Shown here in pieces: positions 11,659-24,501 of a DNA stretch of 64,000 nucleotides (positions are counted from its first letter, which is position 1; every line of letters begins with the position of its first letter). Origin of the DNA: Artocarpus heterophyllus (Eukaryota; Streptophyta; Magnoliopsida; Rosales; Moraceae). A program made the translations under genes and the position numbers. The notes under the pieces were generated by a model. It had not been told where the DNA came from and made no database searches. It was given only the letters and a program-made list of their open reading frames with translations. The DNA is taken from assembly GCA_025403435.1 (NCBI GenBank), contig CM046340.1:27412210-27476209 (forward strand), given 5' to 3'.

Positions 11659-14063
11659 TGTCATGACCCAAAGCCAAAGGTAGTGACTTAATTGACAGAA
11701 TTATTTTAAAAGGTCTAGAAATTCAAAAACACTTGGGAACTAAAGTCCATAAATTTATAAAAAAACTTCAAATGCTCCAGAGTATTAAATGATAAATAAA
11801 AGAAATAAAACACAAATAAAAATTTAAAATTGAAAATATATAAAATTTTGAAAGAATGTTTATCAAATAAATAAAAATACAGCTGCGTAATTATCTTAAA
11901 AATAATTAAATAAATAAAAATAATACTTTCAGTTAACAATTAAACAGGATTCGTAAAGGTTCAATCCTCTACTAAGAGTGTTTAATTCCTTGTATCCTCT
12001 ATACACCAACAGGATAGTGAGAAGCTCGACGACAATCTAGGACACAAGGATCAATCAACTAACCTAAAAAGGAAACTAGGGGGAATAAACACATAGTACC
12101 CAGTAAGAAATCTATTACTCGCCTCTTGGTTTTTCCTTACTATTATTATTACATAAGATCATTATATAGTTAATAAAAAAATTTTCCATAATAGTGTAAA
12201 AATTTATCAATTTCTTAATTTATCAAGCAAATCAACAAATCTAAAAATTTGTAATTCGTAGCTCAAATTTTTCACACATGTCCTAGGTTGTAAGTGAAGG
12301 AAAGGAAAGAATGAATGATTCATAATGTTTCGTTGTGCCCCAAATGAGCACCCCGTGTCCGCTATGCCCCAAAAGAGCACCCTGTAAGATAGGTCACATA
12401 GCATAGGACGTGCCATCAATATGAAATGTCCGTTGTGCCCAACGAATGAGTACATCGTAGGATATAACTTCGATAAACACTTTGGATGGCCTTAGAAATT
12501 ATCCAAGGGTGCCGCGTAAGGTCTCAACATTTATAAGATCTAGCTATAACTCATCTGGCTACTAAATCCCATCCTAAATCATTCTACCTACAGTAAATTA
12601 GTTTTTGATGAAATTTCGGCAGCATAACGGCTTATTTTTGTTAAAACTAAAGTTTTAAACCTGCAAGAAAACATTGTACAATTATATTGTGGTACGTCAT
12701 AACTTCAAGACGCACTACCCAAAGCATTTATATTTATATCACATAGCTAGAATTCATACAATACCATTCACTATTCCATCCACATCAATCTTATCATCAA
12801 AATTCCATTTTCAAGGCCATGCTTATATACCATATCATGGACCCAAATCTCAAATGAAAAAGGATCAGGCAGGCATCCAATATGTATTTAAAAACCCATT
12901 CTCGTGATCAAAGTGCACATAAAATCAATTCAACAAGAAGTTTTAGCTAATAGTAATAATAATAACAATAATAATTATTATTATAACAACAACAACAATA
13001 ATAATAGTAGTGATAATAATAATAAGTTTAATGATAATAGGAACAACAACACATCCATAATTATAAAAACTATAATGACAACAACCAAACAGCAATAACA
13101 ATATATTGAAATCCAAATAATTTAGTTTTAAATTCAAAATTTTTATTAACTAATGAAATAAAAATATCACAAAAGATGGGTAATAGAGTCCTTGCTGACT
13201 TGGCCGATGACGTTTGATAGCAAAAAGATCCAGAATACAGTCGTCTGTTGAAACTTTAAATTCCCAAGTTTGCCTTCGAAATTCTGCCTCACAAATTCGA
13301 CACCACGAACGCGTCTAGAATGTTGAAAACAAGTCAAAATGACGTATTCTCCCATTTGGTCGTTGGGCTCAACCGTTGACCACCATTGACCAATGTTGAC
13401 TGAGGTTGACCGACAAGGAGGCAACAGAGACCAGTACCAAAAACAAAGCTCTTGATGCGAGGATCACCTTTACAAAGTTGATTTTCCAAAATGGAGCTTG
13501 GTTTGCCAGAAAATGACACAAAACTGGTGAAGGGATGGCGAGAGGCCAATTTTTTTGGTAACTATTCGTCCAAGGAATGGCTGGGTCTTGCTGTCCTCGA
13601 TGAGAGGAATCCAACAGTGCAAATGGCCAGAGGAATTGAGGGTTCCTCTCGCCAGATGATGCCAAAATCGGCCTTAGAAGCTCAAAAGGGGAAGGGCTTT
13701 TGGCTTTCTTTGGGCTGCCAGCAGTGAGTGGCAGGGCAGCGAGCAGGTGGTGAGGACTTCAGGTGGCGGCGAGCTTCCCTAGCTGGCATGTGCACAACGG
13801 CAGTAGCTGGAAGGTGGTTGGTGGAGGTTGGCAGAAATGCAGGGGGGGTTTCTCACATTGGAGCAGGAAAGAAAAGGAAGAAAAAAAGAAAGGAAAAGAA
13901 GAATCAGGGGAATAAGGGGATGGGTCTAACTTTAAAAAAAATCTGATTTTTTTTTTTTAGAAACTAAATGTTCAAAATAAATTTTTCTACCCAAAGTTAT
14001 TAAAAATCTCAAGATGGCCAAAATTTTTGAATTCTTTTTCAATTTAAAGTCTTGGGTTTTACA
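11659..14063 (-). repeat. 3' LTR of the LARD-like element
   Basis: On the plus strand it runs from TGTCATGACCCAAAG to GGGTTTTACA, 2,405 bp, and is homologous throughout to 17,484-19,911. It holds partial repeats of GTTGTGCCCCAAATGAGCAC near 12,330-12,450, an AAT/AAC trinucleotide tract near 12,950-13,095, and a GC-richer end (13,166-13,920). The small open frames in that end are shared by both LTRs only as diverged sequence and are not believed to be genes. Confidence 0.82.
12950..13095. repeat. AAT/AAC trinucleotide tract (3' LTR copy)
   Basis: Interrupted (AAT)n and (AAC)n runs. The homologous tract in the other LTR is at 18,763-18,945, with different run lengths, as expected of microsatellite slippage after insertion. 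Confidence 0.85.
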
Positions 14064-17000
14064 GTCTACTCACCTAAAAAAAATTTCATCCCCAAAATTT
14101 ATAAGGTATAACTCCAAGCCAGAAACTTAACAAGGGAGAGCATCCTTTACACATCTAGACATGCAAGTAGGGTGGCCAACCGCTATGACAATCAATTTGA
14201 TACCCCTCAACAATACCAAGAGGAAAGACAACAACATCAAAGATAACTAAATTCCCTAAAGCCGCATAATACTCTTCAAATATTCCTAAACTCAAATTTT
14301 CAGGGAAAGTTTGAACTGCCAACAATCTTTACAAAATAAATAAAGTACAACAAAATAAAGACTAAATCTCTAATGTCAGAATAATTATCATGCGCTAAAC
14401 TAAAGAAATTACAATAAGTGGGTTGGACCTCTAGTAAGGATCATTTCCCTGTAGGAGAATCATTTAACCGTATACCACACGTATACCACCCAAAGGAACA
14501 TATCAGGACTTATTCATACAACCTTATACAGGAAGTCATTAACAATACTAGAATACAATCATAGACATATAAGTTCCAAAAGTCAAACGATTCCCTTACT
14601 TCTGACAATTAACTTATTCCAAGAACGGGGCTTCCAAGGAAGGTGAAAAATCACAACTCCTGGACCCCAAACAAGTCACCTGCATTGCAATACATTTTTA
14701 ATAGATGATTTCCACCTAATAACCTCGAAAGTAAATCAAAGTAAATGGTTAAAATCTCAAGCAAAGATGAACCTATAGTATAACCACGTTATTTCACAGC
14801 CGTTAGTTATATGCTTAGAGCCACCAATGCTAAGCTACTCTAGTTCATCAAAGGAACCTCTTATTGGTATATATATACCAATTCATGCAAGGCTTTGATT
14901 CTAATCATTACAACTTGGCGCAACATTTGAAAGCCTGTAATTAAGAACCCTAAATAAACTAGTCCAACATAGGTCACCTAATGGACTATTAACATTTCAA
15001 ACCTCAATAAAAACTTTCAAAGTTAAACTTGAGTCCCCTAAGTTGAAATTGATTCTATAAATATCGAGTGCAAACCTTAACTAACCAACTAATATCAAAC
15101 TCATTAAACTTGGTTCCTGAATAAATAGGATCTCATATCACCATATTATGAGAAACTAAGGCATCTTACCCAAACGCTTTCTAAAAGTAACTCTAAAAGA
15201 TTTATTTAAAACCGAGGCAAAAGAATCTATAGTAAGGACTTAAGAATTCTAATGTAACAATGTTCCAGAACTCCAAAGGCTATAATCAAGATCACCCAAT
15301 ATGTAATTAAGAGATTTCGACTCAATTTATTTTATACTACTCCTACACATAATGTTTCAATCCATGACAAAATCAAAGCCTATCCCTTATATCTCCGTAG
15401 GGATATATTGGCCCCAAAAGCAACAAATCAAAGGCTTGACCATTCGAACAATTTGCCTCTAAGTCAATAATAGTTATCCAAACAATCCAATTGGTGCCCA
15501 CAAACCAATAATCAGAGAGTCATTTGGGTTTTTTTTTCTTAAGTATATTCCTTTCATTAGCCAACACTTATATTGTAAGAAAGGTCCCAAACTTAGTATC
15601 AAGAAAACAACTGCATTCCTTTCAAACTCCCAAACAACATTAAAAATCTACTAACCTCTGAAATAGGTCAGACATCGTTTCAAATAAAATCAGGCTTGAT
15701 ATCACCCACACTCACCTAAGGGTAAGATCGAACATATTGAATAAGCCATAATTTACACCTTTAGAAGTTAACCAACAAGCATCAAGCTATACAAATAGAC
15801 ATGTCCATCGCTATTCAATTAGATTAACCGGAAAAAGAAGTCAAATTCATGTGGTCTATCTCAACCTTAAAGAATCACACTTACAAAATAAAATGAACAA
15901 AATAAAATCGCCTAGTTGCCTGCCTCCAGTAGCTTAAAACCTCAAAAACCTAGATGATCACAATCTATGCTAAAAAACATAAGCCTCACAGTTTATAACT
16001 TTTGCATACTAAAGACTCAATCATTCTTCTTCCACTAATGCTTTCAAAAGCAGGGATACTCAACCTATTCACCAAGTCACTTTTTACGCAATGCCTAAAC
16101 CTATAATCTTTACACCTCGATCTTGTCATATATAATTTAGAGTGTTAGAATGTCCTAATATTTAATTAAAACATCTTTACTTCACACCAATTAGATCAAA
16201 ACTTACTAAATTTCTATATTGGATGAAACTCAGTGTCCAAATTTTTTACTATTGCAACCACACACAGCGTACCATTAGTCATTAGCCTAAAGTCCTCGTA
16301 AAACACAATGCCACAAGGCATCTAAAGGTTAGAACCATGACTCTAGCCTTACATTAAAGAGAATCATTTATCCTCTAATTCTCTATAACAATGTCCCCAT
16401 AGTTAATTCTCAATCGAACACTAAAAGTATAATACCACACAATGTCATTTATTTGTCATATAATTGTATCGTCTACTTATCAACACCCCAAAATCTCAAT
16501 CCTATATATAACCTTTTAGCCCCATCCATATTACCTAATTTCGATCCCTCCAAATAAGGCATAGTTTCTACAAAGTTTATTTCATCATATCAAGAAGTGG
16601 TAATAGTATCCAAATGATCTAAACAACTTTAAGATTCACGTTTACATCTATCATTGTCATCTAACACCTATGAGCTTATTAGTTTCCTAATTCTAAGATT
16701 CATAAGTTTGAAGTTCTCTTCACTTGGCAAAAACAAAACTAATTATATTTGATATCCCCTCATATGATGCAACCAAAAATGAGTCACATGATAATCATAA
16801 TGAACAATTATTAAAAATAGAAATAATCTACTCAATGGGTTTTGTCTAATGTCACAAGACAATGAGAGGATAATACATATCCTCTAAAATAAACGACAAA
16901 ATGGAAACAATGCACCAGCCACTAATTTTGTGCTAAGGTTCTCCTAACATTACAAGGATTTTTTAAACCATCCAAAGATACAAAATTTTCTAAATAGCAA

Positions 17001-17483
17001 AAGCTCGAAAAAAAATCGACTAAATAAGGCAAATATTAAAATCATTAAATAGCGATAATAGGCACTAATGATCACAAGCCTTGGAAATCTATAAATAATC
17101 TTTTGGTTTCTCAAACATGAATAGGAGACCAAGTGGATAAGAATACAAGGTTAAACAAAATCTCAAAAACATCAACTTACCCTCATCTGCCGAAATAACC
17201 AATAACAGGCAATTTACTCGTTAGAAAAACAATATGATAAGATCAACAATGTGATAAAATGAGAAAAGAACGATGTCTGACAACATACTTTTTGAAACAA
17301 GCGGGAGAGCATAGAGGAATTTTGATATTGAAAATTATGAGAGATGTGACTTTGTTTAGCCTGACTGTTTGGTGCATGGAGTTTACATTTTGAATGATTA
17401 CTTCTCAATAGCTGACTGCAAACCAACCAAAACACAATAGGGAAAATTCCAAGAACCTTAAAACCATTGCTCTGATACCTAAT
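14064..17483 (-). other. Interior of the LARD-like element, no coding detected
   Basis: This is 3.4 kb of A-rich (plus-strand) sequence with stops in all frames; the longest open frames are about 60-75 codons. I searched by eye for gag zinc knuckle, D[ST]G protease, FIDD/YVDD reverse transcriptase and integrase HHCC or TDGQTE motifs on the minus strand and found none. The region next to the 3' LTR (14,064-14,105) has the purine-rich GGGGATGAAATTTTTTTT on the minus strand, which fits a polypurine tract. Confidence 0.6.
17464..17480 (-). promoter_or_regulatory. Primer-binding site, tRNA-iMet type
   Basis: On the minus strand this reads AGGTATCAGAGCAATGG, one mismatch from the plant initiator-Met site TGGTATCAGAGC. 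It lies 3 bases inside the 5' LTR. It fixes the orientation of the LARD-like element. Confidence 0.75.
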
Positions 17484-19911
17484 TGTTACGACCCAAAACT
17501 AGGGGATAGTGACTTAATTGAAAGAATTATTTCTAAAGATCTAGAAAATTGCAAACACTTGGAAACTAAAGTAGGACCCATAAATTTATAAACAATTTCA
17601 AATGCTTTGGAGTATTTAATGCTAAATAAAAGAAATAAAATACAAATAGAAAATTCAAATTGAAAATACACAAAATTTTTAAAGAATGTTAATCAAATAA
17701 ATAAAAATGCAGCTATGCAGTTAAAAATAATAAAATAAATAAAAAATAATTTCAATATACAATTAAATAGGATTTGTAAAGGTTCAATCCTCTACTGGGA
17801 GTGTTCAATTCCATGTATCTTGTAGACACCAACAGGATAACAAAGAGCTCGATGACAATCCACGACATGAGGTTCAATCGACTAACCTTAAAAGGAAACT
17901 AGGGGGAATGAGCATATAGTACCCAAGTAGGAAATCTATTACTTGACTCTTGATTTTTCCTTACAATTATTATTGCATAAGATTATTAACTATACAAATT
18001 TTCCATAACAATGTAAAAATTTACCAATTTCTTACTTTATCAAGCAAATCAATAAATCTAAAAATCTGTAATTCGTCACTCAAATTCTTCACACACGTCC
18101 CAGGTTGTCAGCGAATAAAAGAAAGAATGGATGATTCATAATGTTCTGTTGTGTCCCAAATGAACACCTTGTATCTGTTATGGCCCAAAAGAGCATCATG
18201 TGAGATAGGCCACATAGCAAAGGTAGTACCATCAATATGAAATGTCCATTGTGCCCAACGAATGAGCACACCATGGGATATAACTTCGATAAACATTTAG
18301 GATGGCCTTAGAAATTATTCAAGGGCGCCGCATAAGGTCTCAACCTTTATAAGATCTATCTATAACCCATCTGGCTGCTAAATCCCATCCTAAATCATTT
18401 TATCCACATTAGTTAGTTTTTGACGAAATTTCGGTAGCATAATGACTTATTTTGTTAAACCAAAATTTTAAACCTACAAGAAAACGTTTTACAATTATAT
18501 TGTGGTGTGCCATAACTTCAAGACGGACCAACCAAAGCATTTATATTTATATCACATAATGAGAATTCACCCAATATCGTTCACTATTCCATCCAAATCA
18601 ATCATATCATAAAAATTCCATTTTCAAGGCCACACTTATATACCATATCATTGACCCAAATCTCAAATCAAAAAGGATCAGGCAGGCATCCAATATGTAT
18701 ATAAAAACCTATTCTCAAGATCAAAGTGTACATAAAATCAATTCAACAACAAATTTCAGTTAATAGTAATAATAATAAAAAAAAAATAACAATAATAATA
18801 ATGATAGCAACAACAACAACAATAATTGTAATGATAATAATAATAATTGTAATAATGATAAGAACAACAACACGTCCATAATCATAAAAACAATAATGAC
18901 AACAACCAAATAGCAATAACAATAACAACAATAACAATATATGAAATCTAGATAATTTAGTTTTAAATTAAAAATTTGTATTGACTAATGAAATAAAAAT
19001 ATCATGAGAGATAAGTAATAGAGTCCTTACCAACTTGGCCGACGACATTGGGTGGTAAAAAGATCTAGAATGCAGTCATTCATTGAAACTTTGAATCGCA
19101 AACTTTGCCTTCAAAATTTTGCCTCACAAATCTAACACCACAAACCTGTCTTCAATGTCAAAAATAAGTTCAGAATGACATCTTTTTCCATTTGGTGGTC
19201 AGGATCAACCATTGATCCACTATTGACCAACGTTGACCAAGATTGACCAATGAGGCGACTGGTGGAGACCTATACCAAAACAAAGCTCTTGATGTGAGGA
19301 TCACTAGTTCCAAAGTTGGTTTTCTGAAACAGAGCTTGATACGCCAGAAAATGACACAAAACTGGTGAAGGGATGAGGCGAGAGGCCTAATTTCTAGGCA
19401 ACGATTTATCCAAGGAATGATTTGGTCTTGCTCTCCTCAATGAGAGGAATCCAATGGTGTAAACGGCTAGAGGAATAGAGGCCAAACTGACACTAGAATC
19501 GGCCTTGGAAGCTTAAAAGGGGTGGCAGCTTTTGGCTTTCTCCAGGCTGCCAGCAGCGAAGTGGTGGGGCGGTGAGTAGGCGGTGGGGACTTCAGGCAGT
19601 GGCAAGCTTCCTTGGCTAGCACATGCACGGCGGCAACAGCTGGAAGATGGTTGGTGGAGGTGGATAGAAACGCAAGGAAGTTTTCTCACGCTGGAGGAGG
19701 AAAGAAAAGGAAGAAAAGAAGAAAGGGAAAGGAAAGGAAAAGAAGAATCAGGAGAACTAGGGTAGGTAGGTCTAACTTTTAAAAGAAATCTAGTTTTTTT
19801 TTTTATTGAAAATGAATGTTCAAAATAAATTTTTCTACCCAAAGTTATTAAAAATTTCAAGATGGCCTAAATTTTTGAATTCTTTTTAAGTTTAAACTCA
19901 TGGGTTTTACA
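17484..19911 (-). repeat. 5' LTR of the LARD-like element
   Basis: On the plus strand it runs from TGTTACGACCCAAAAC to GGGTTTTACA, 2,428 bp. It parallels the LTR at 11,659-14,063 feature by feature (TGCCCCAAA-type repeats near 18,150-18,270, trinucleotide tract at 18,763-18,945, GC-richer end at 19,300-19,770). The two copies differ by many substitutions and small indels, so the insertion is old. Confidence 0.82.
18763..18945. repeat. AAT/AAC trinucleotide tract (5' LTR copy)
   Basis: Interrupted (AAT)n and (AAC)n runs with an internal A run, homologous to 12,950-13,095. Confidence 0.85.
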
Positions 19912-20939
19912 TAGTCTATGTGTGGCATCACGCACCTAAACTCTAGGAGTCTATGTGGCGTCCATTCCATGATTCAATGATTCAAATATATCACATGGTC
20001 TTTATGTAATCTATTTGTTAACTTGGTGTAGATAAATCTCTTTTCAAAATTTAAAATAGATTCTAATTATAATTATTTATTTTATGAAATAATTTAAATA
20101 ACTACGAAAGTCATGGAAGATATTTATTTTAAGAGTTAAAATAAATAATATCTCAATTTAAACCAAAATCAAATCTCGGATAAATACTGGATGGATATAG
20201 AATCACAGTAAATTAGGTAGTTGGGACACGTGTTGTTGTCAGGTCGACGAGTTAGGCCTAGGAAGGCCCAAGACAGATCTCAGCCCATATAGCCTTGGTG
20301 CATTCTAGAAATTTCCTAGATGATACCTGAGAATTGTAAAATAGCTTATTCACATACGTATTTAAACTAGAAGATCTCTAAGATGGTGATAAGTACTTAA
20401 GCTAATCAAGATCTACTGAATGTATAATACTCAAAAAGGACAAGTCCTAAAAGAGATCACGGGTGACATCATTTAGCCAATAGGAGAAGAGATTATCATG
20501 TTTTTGACTATAAATAATGCTTAAAAGGTAAGGCCATGGCTGACCTTGAGAACTATAAATAGAAGTTGATTCTAGAAAGTAGCCTAAGTCTAGTTCTTGT
20601 CACAAACCCCTTCTATACTTATTTTCTCATATGAAATCCTACCACCTGAGAAAACCTAAAGTGTACAAAGCATCCAATTGAGGATGAATCACTATAAATT
20701 ATGTGTGCTCTTGCTTCTTCTTTTTTTCAATGTTTTATTCATTCTACTTATGCGTGATTGCCATAGTAAGGATTTGAGAGATTATTTATTAGACGAGTTT
20801 TGCCCATCAACACATGTCTTCTCCTATTGGAAAGATGATATATCATGCCCAACCACCCTAGTGGTGGGCTTGATTTTCTCCAAGAAAATCTTTCTAGAGG
20901 TTCTATTTTAACCACCTGGCCAGTGTATCTATAAATAGA
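19912..20939. other. Unassigned LTR-like debris with TATA-like site
   Basis: About 1 kb without a recognisable gene. It contains ACTATAAATAGAAG at 20,563-20,576 with a U3/R-like context (GTTCTTGTCACAAACC downstream), which suggests the promoter part of another LTR. A second TATAAATAG occurs at 20,931-20,939 at the start of the copia LTR piece below. The small frame at 20,678-20,911 has a hydrophobic start but no recognisable family. Confidence 0.4.
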
Positions 20940-21270
20940 CTATGGAGGTTCTATATTCTATAGACTTTTCTTTGGCATCCATTTAGTGTTCTTTCGCTCT
21001 TCCCTTTAGAGTTTAAAGAAACTCTACTAAGAAAGATTGGAAGGATATATTGTTGAGATTTTCTAAGAAATCTCACTAGTGCCGACACACTAGTTGATCT
21101 AAAAGGAGGAGAATAGCAAAGAAGATCTAAAGGTTCCAGAATGCTGGATCATCCAAAGTTATTGCCAAACGCATAAGTTTGTGTTTATACAATTATTTAT
21201 ATGGCGTATAATGAGAAGGATTCTGAAAGTTTAAGAAAAATTTTAAACCCTATTCTGCTACATTTTACAT
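20940..21270 (+). repeat. 3' portion of a copia-2-like LTR
   Basis: GGAGAATAGCAAAGAAGATC near 21,107, a GGTTCCAGAATG-type stretch, GTTTGTGTTTATACAATT near 21,178 and TTTTAAACCCTATTCTGCTAC near 21,242 follow the same order as the R/U5 end of copia-2 LTRs (AGAGAATAGCAAAGAAGA, CTCTTCTGGAACG, CTTGTGTTTTGGAAA, AAATTCCGCTGC). It is a diverged fragment without a clear end. It could be the right half of the LTR interrupted at 11,658. Confidence 0.55.
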
Positions 21271-21289
21271 GATTTTCTAGGTATAACCC

Positions 21290-22330
21290 ATAACATTCTT
21301 AATGCCAATTTGCTCACATATCTGTTTGAGGTTTGCTGCTTCAAACTACTTGAAATTATCAATGATAATGGTGTGAGGAATGTCATAGCAATAGATGATG
21401 TTCTTCTAGATGAAATTGGTGCATTTGGCCTCCGTGATCTCGGTGTAAGGCTCTACCTCCATCCACTTCACGAGATAATATATTGCGAGAAGGCAATGCA
21501 CCTCTATCCATTTTGAGAGATAATTTATTACGATAATACTATACTTGAAATGCGATCAGGCTATGGGAAAAGGTCCTATGGGGTCAATGTTCCACTTGGC
21601 GAAGGCCCAAGCACACATGTCTAAGGTGAGCAGCTTAGGGTGGTAGCTGAGCATCCAAGCATATTATTGACACTGGAGATATCTACAAACAATAATCCTT
21701 GGAATCTTGGTTAATGGTCAGCTAGTGGTATTCCTACCAGAGGCATTTGAGGGACAACGACCGACCACTTGCGTAGTTACTACATAGGCCGCTGTGGATT
21801 TCTTCCATTAGGTACTTCGCTTCCTTGGGTTTGACACATCTCTGGTAAAGAGTTGAGTGACCTCATCAATAGAATTTTTCCTTAATCATCATGTACAGGG
21901 TAGATTTGTTATGGATCTACTGAGCTTTCTCTCAATCCTCGGGCAATTAGCAATTTTCAAGTACCTAATGATTGGGTCCATTCACATTTCCATCTACTTG
22001 ATTGCTTCATTCACAGTCTCTAGTCTCGTAATGATAGGCTTGGCCAGCCTTTCTATAGAGATAAATATCAAGCTATCATCCTCAAGCTTGAAGCAAGCCG
22101 AGCAAGAGCATCGGCTTTTGAATTCTCTGCCCTAGGAATCTGGATCACTATAAAGCTTTCAGACTTATTGAGTAGCGCTTTGACTTTCTTTAAATATTTG
22201 ATCATCCTCTTTTCTCGATGTTGAAGACCATGGTTACTTGTTGAGCCACTGAGCAATGAATCGTTATGGATGCATATGTGGTTCACTCTGAAGCTCTCAA
22301 GCAAGGCTGAGTCCAACGATTAATGCCTCT
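21290..22330 (-). pseudogene. Ty3/gypsy (Tat-like) second RNase H and integrase fragment
   Basis: On the minus strand, 22,316-22,068 reads HREKRMIKYLKKVKALL and IVIQIPRAENSKADALARLA, the signature of the additional RNase H of plant Tat-lineage gypsy elements (IPRxENxxADALARLA). Further down, near 21,830-21,600, frame-broken stretches give EIHSGLC with HSGGRSL-like residues and a PWPFAQW-like block. Near 21,500-21,300 come a YYLVKWMEVEP-like block and FIWKNIIYRYGIPH: the integrase zinc-binding region and catalytic core. The order (second RNase H then integrase) is as expected. Stops and frameshifts are many, no LTR is attached, and it is a truncated relic. Confidence 0.75.
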
Positions 22331-22511
22331 TATTCAACTTTATTGTTGGAAACCTTGAACTAAAATCAAAGGGCATAGCTAGTCTTATAAATGTCTAGGA
22401 TGATGAAGACCAACTGGACCCTAAGCGATTCAGGCTGGGCCTCAATGTAAAGTCTCCATTCTAGTTGCTTGAGTTCCTCCATATTGCTTCCAGGCCAATC
22501 AGGATCCTTTA

Positions 22512-22620
22512 TGTTGGAAAACGATTATGTGGTAGAATTTTAAAATTTTTAAATTAAAACCTTCACCATATACGAGTTAGACATGTTGTGGTGCCCGTAA
22601 ATTCTTGCATACAAATTTAG
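22512..22620 (-). repeat. Copia LTR end, third family
   Basis: On the plus strand it starts TGTTGGAAAACGATTATG, then TAGAATTTTAAAATTTTTAA, and GAGTTAGACATG 40 bases later. This matches 36,193-36,323 better than the copia-2 LTR ends, so both probably come from one further copia family lying in minus orientation. The other end of this LTR is not recognised. Confidence 0.5.
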
Positions 22621-24424
22621 CCAATAATAACATGTTTACAATGCATTTATACTTATTACTAAGATGCCTAATTTTTATTAATTTAATTTTTTCAAGTTAT
22701 TAGATGTAGTGTGATGGCTCGGTTCCTCATGGAATAAGCTTAATGTGCTTGAATGGACAAGTGTTAGACTTTTACGTGACCAATTAATAATTAATAATTC
22801 TATCAATTTATTAAATTGTTTCCAATTTGAAGATTACCTTTATTTTGATGTTATTAAACTAAATTGCATTGATTAGTTTATAAAAGAAAAAGAAAAGATA
22901 ATTATCAAGAGCTGGTTGTCACTTGCTTTCCTTATATACCACCGCTCGACAAGCCTCTTCCAACTGGTTATATATGAACACGCAACTCTCATGTTTAGTT
23001 AATTCTTGCCTCTACGTTAGAACTCCACCAAAATTCTCATAACAACTGAAGATGGGTCACCTATATACTTTATAGAATTTAAATTTGCTTTTCTTATATA
23101 CATATGTAATTGTATATGTGCTTTCTGAGGTATTTATTTAAATGTTAAAATATATATATATATATATAGAGGCATGTGTATGTAAATAAATATATTCATA
23201 AAATGAAATTTAAAGATTTCTTGACTATATAGTTATTCAAGTACTGATTGTTATTCACATTTGGTTTCTTAGATATTGAATTCTTTTATATCTCACTTTA
23301 TATGTATTATATATAGTGCATATAATATGGCTATTAAATTTCCTACATAAAGAGATCAAAAATAAGAACTAAAGATGAAATATATTATTTCAAGTGAGCT
23401 ATTTGGACTTTTCATTATAATTCTGATATATAGCTTTTGGTTGTTTATTAAATATATATAGTGAACCAATATACAAGAATTTTTGTGAATATATATATAT
23501 ATATTATATATACATATTTTTAGTTTATTATATGAATCACAATATGTAGAGAAATTTATTTATGTTTCATTACTACTTTAAGTTCATAAGTAACATATAT
23601 AGATATGTTCCATATGCTTGTCAGTATATATGATATATAATTATTATTCTAAGGATTAATATTGAAAAGAGTGTTAAAGCACTTTCTAATGTTTCTAGTG
23701 GGTACCTTATACATGATATATTTATATTTGAAGTTCAATCACGTATGTATATATACGTGAGTCTGTGTATAGAGGATGGAAACTTGATATCCATTGGGAT
23801 TGGATATGAAGAGATGATTTTATATGCTTTCGAGTATTTGATATATTTAGCATGTTTCAACTTTTTTTTTTTTGGTCTAGTTATTATACTAAGTAGATAA
23901 GTAAGATATCTCAAGTCAAAAGTTGTCTTAACCTAGTCTTTAATGCCTATAATTTAAATGAATTTACCATAAATAGAATGCTAGGTTGGTTCATAATTTC
24001 TCATTATGATGCCTCTATGATCATGCAATTAAGTGGATTTGGATTGTTTGCATGTACATAAAAATAACATCATGATTATAAATGCTAATAGGCTTACTTA
24101 GTACATCTGGCTTGATGAGGACACTGATGCCTTCTACTTCTTGTTTCTATTTGGATACGAGATAAGTAGAAATTCATTTCAACTACATCACAAGATTATT
24201 ATTGTAATATATGTGATTTACTATATCACTTACACTCATAGCGTAAAGGCACATGTATAGTTTTTTGAAGTAAATCATTGTATTATGAGAAAGAGACTGT
24301 TTGTATGTGCTCTGTGCAATTGGCTTGTAAGTGAGCTTATTTAAGCTCTAGGCTACGAAAAACCGTCCCACACCTGCACCCGCACTCCCCTGAAAAAGCA
24401 GGTCCATGTCGCAACCCGCCCACT
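22621..24424. other. AT-rich stretch without recognised features
   Basis: About 1.8 kb with many short ATATAT runs (for example 23,150-23,168 and 23,493-23,515) and no reading frame, LTR terminus or transposase motif that I can support. Confidence 0.5.
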
Positions 24425-24501
24425 AACATATATAGGCGGGCAAGTTTGGTTTTAAGAGTTAGGGGTTGGGTTCAACTTGAACCCGCCTGCCTATATATGT
24501 T
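24425..24501. repeat. Strong inverted repeat (hairpin)
   Basis: AACATATATAGGCGGGCAAG on the left pairs with TTGAACCCGCCTGCCTATATATGTT on the right (stem interrupted by a few bases, loop about 30). The C-rich context (AACCCGCCCAC on the left, ACCCGCCTG on the right) resembles subterminal sequence of plant hAT-type DNA transposons, but no terminal inverted repeat or 8-bp duplication is identified. No terminator role is implied in a plant. Confidence 0.6.

Larger units (their letters stand above)
11659..19911 (-). mobile_element. Non-coding two-LTR element (LARD-like, gypsy-type ends)
   Basis: Two direct repeats of about 2.4 kb (11,659-14,063 and 17,484-19,911) flank 3.4 kb with no retroviral domain that I can recognise. 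On the minus strand the LTR reads TGTAAAACCC ... to TCGTAACA or TCATGACA. The 5' LTR is at 17,484-19,911, because a near-canonical tRNA-iMet primer-binding site lies just inside it. The 3' LTR is 11,659-14,063, preceded by GGGGATGAAATTTTTTTT. These ends are the style of plant gypsy elements. No 5-bp TSD is evident (TGGGC versus TAGTC), so an end may have been altered. The interior is either a large retrotransposon derivative (LARD) that depends on another element, or a fully decayed gypsy. Confidence 0.72.

Noticed and set aside
12904..13137. Asn-rich or Ile/Val-rich frames
   Set aside because: They are translations of the AAT/AAC trinucleotide tract.
13491..13946. Open frames in the GC-richer end of the LARD-like 3' LTR (and 19,513-19,860)
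   Set aside because: They lie within an LTR, are not conserved as protein between the two LTR copies, and match no family I know; GC-rich LTR sequence gives open frames by chance.
20678..20911. Frame with a hydrophobic start resembling a signal peptide
   Set aside because: It sits in LTR debris, has no cysteine pattern or family resemblance, and begins without context.
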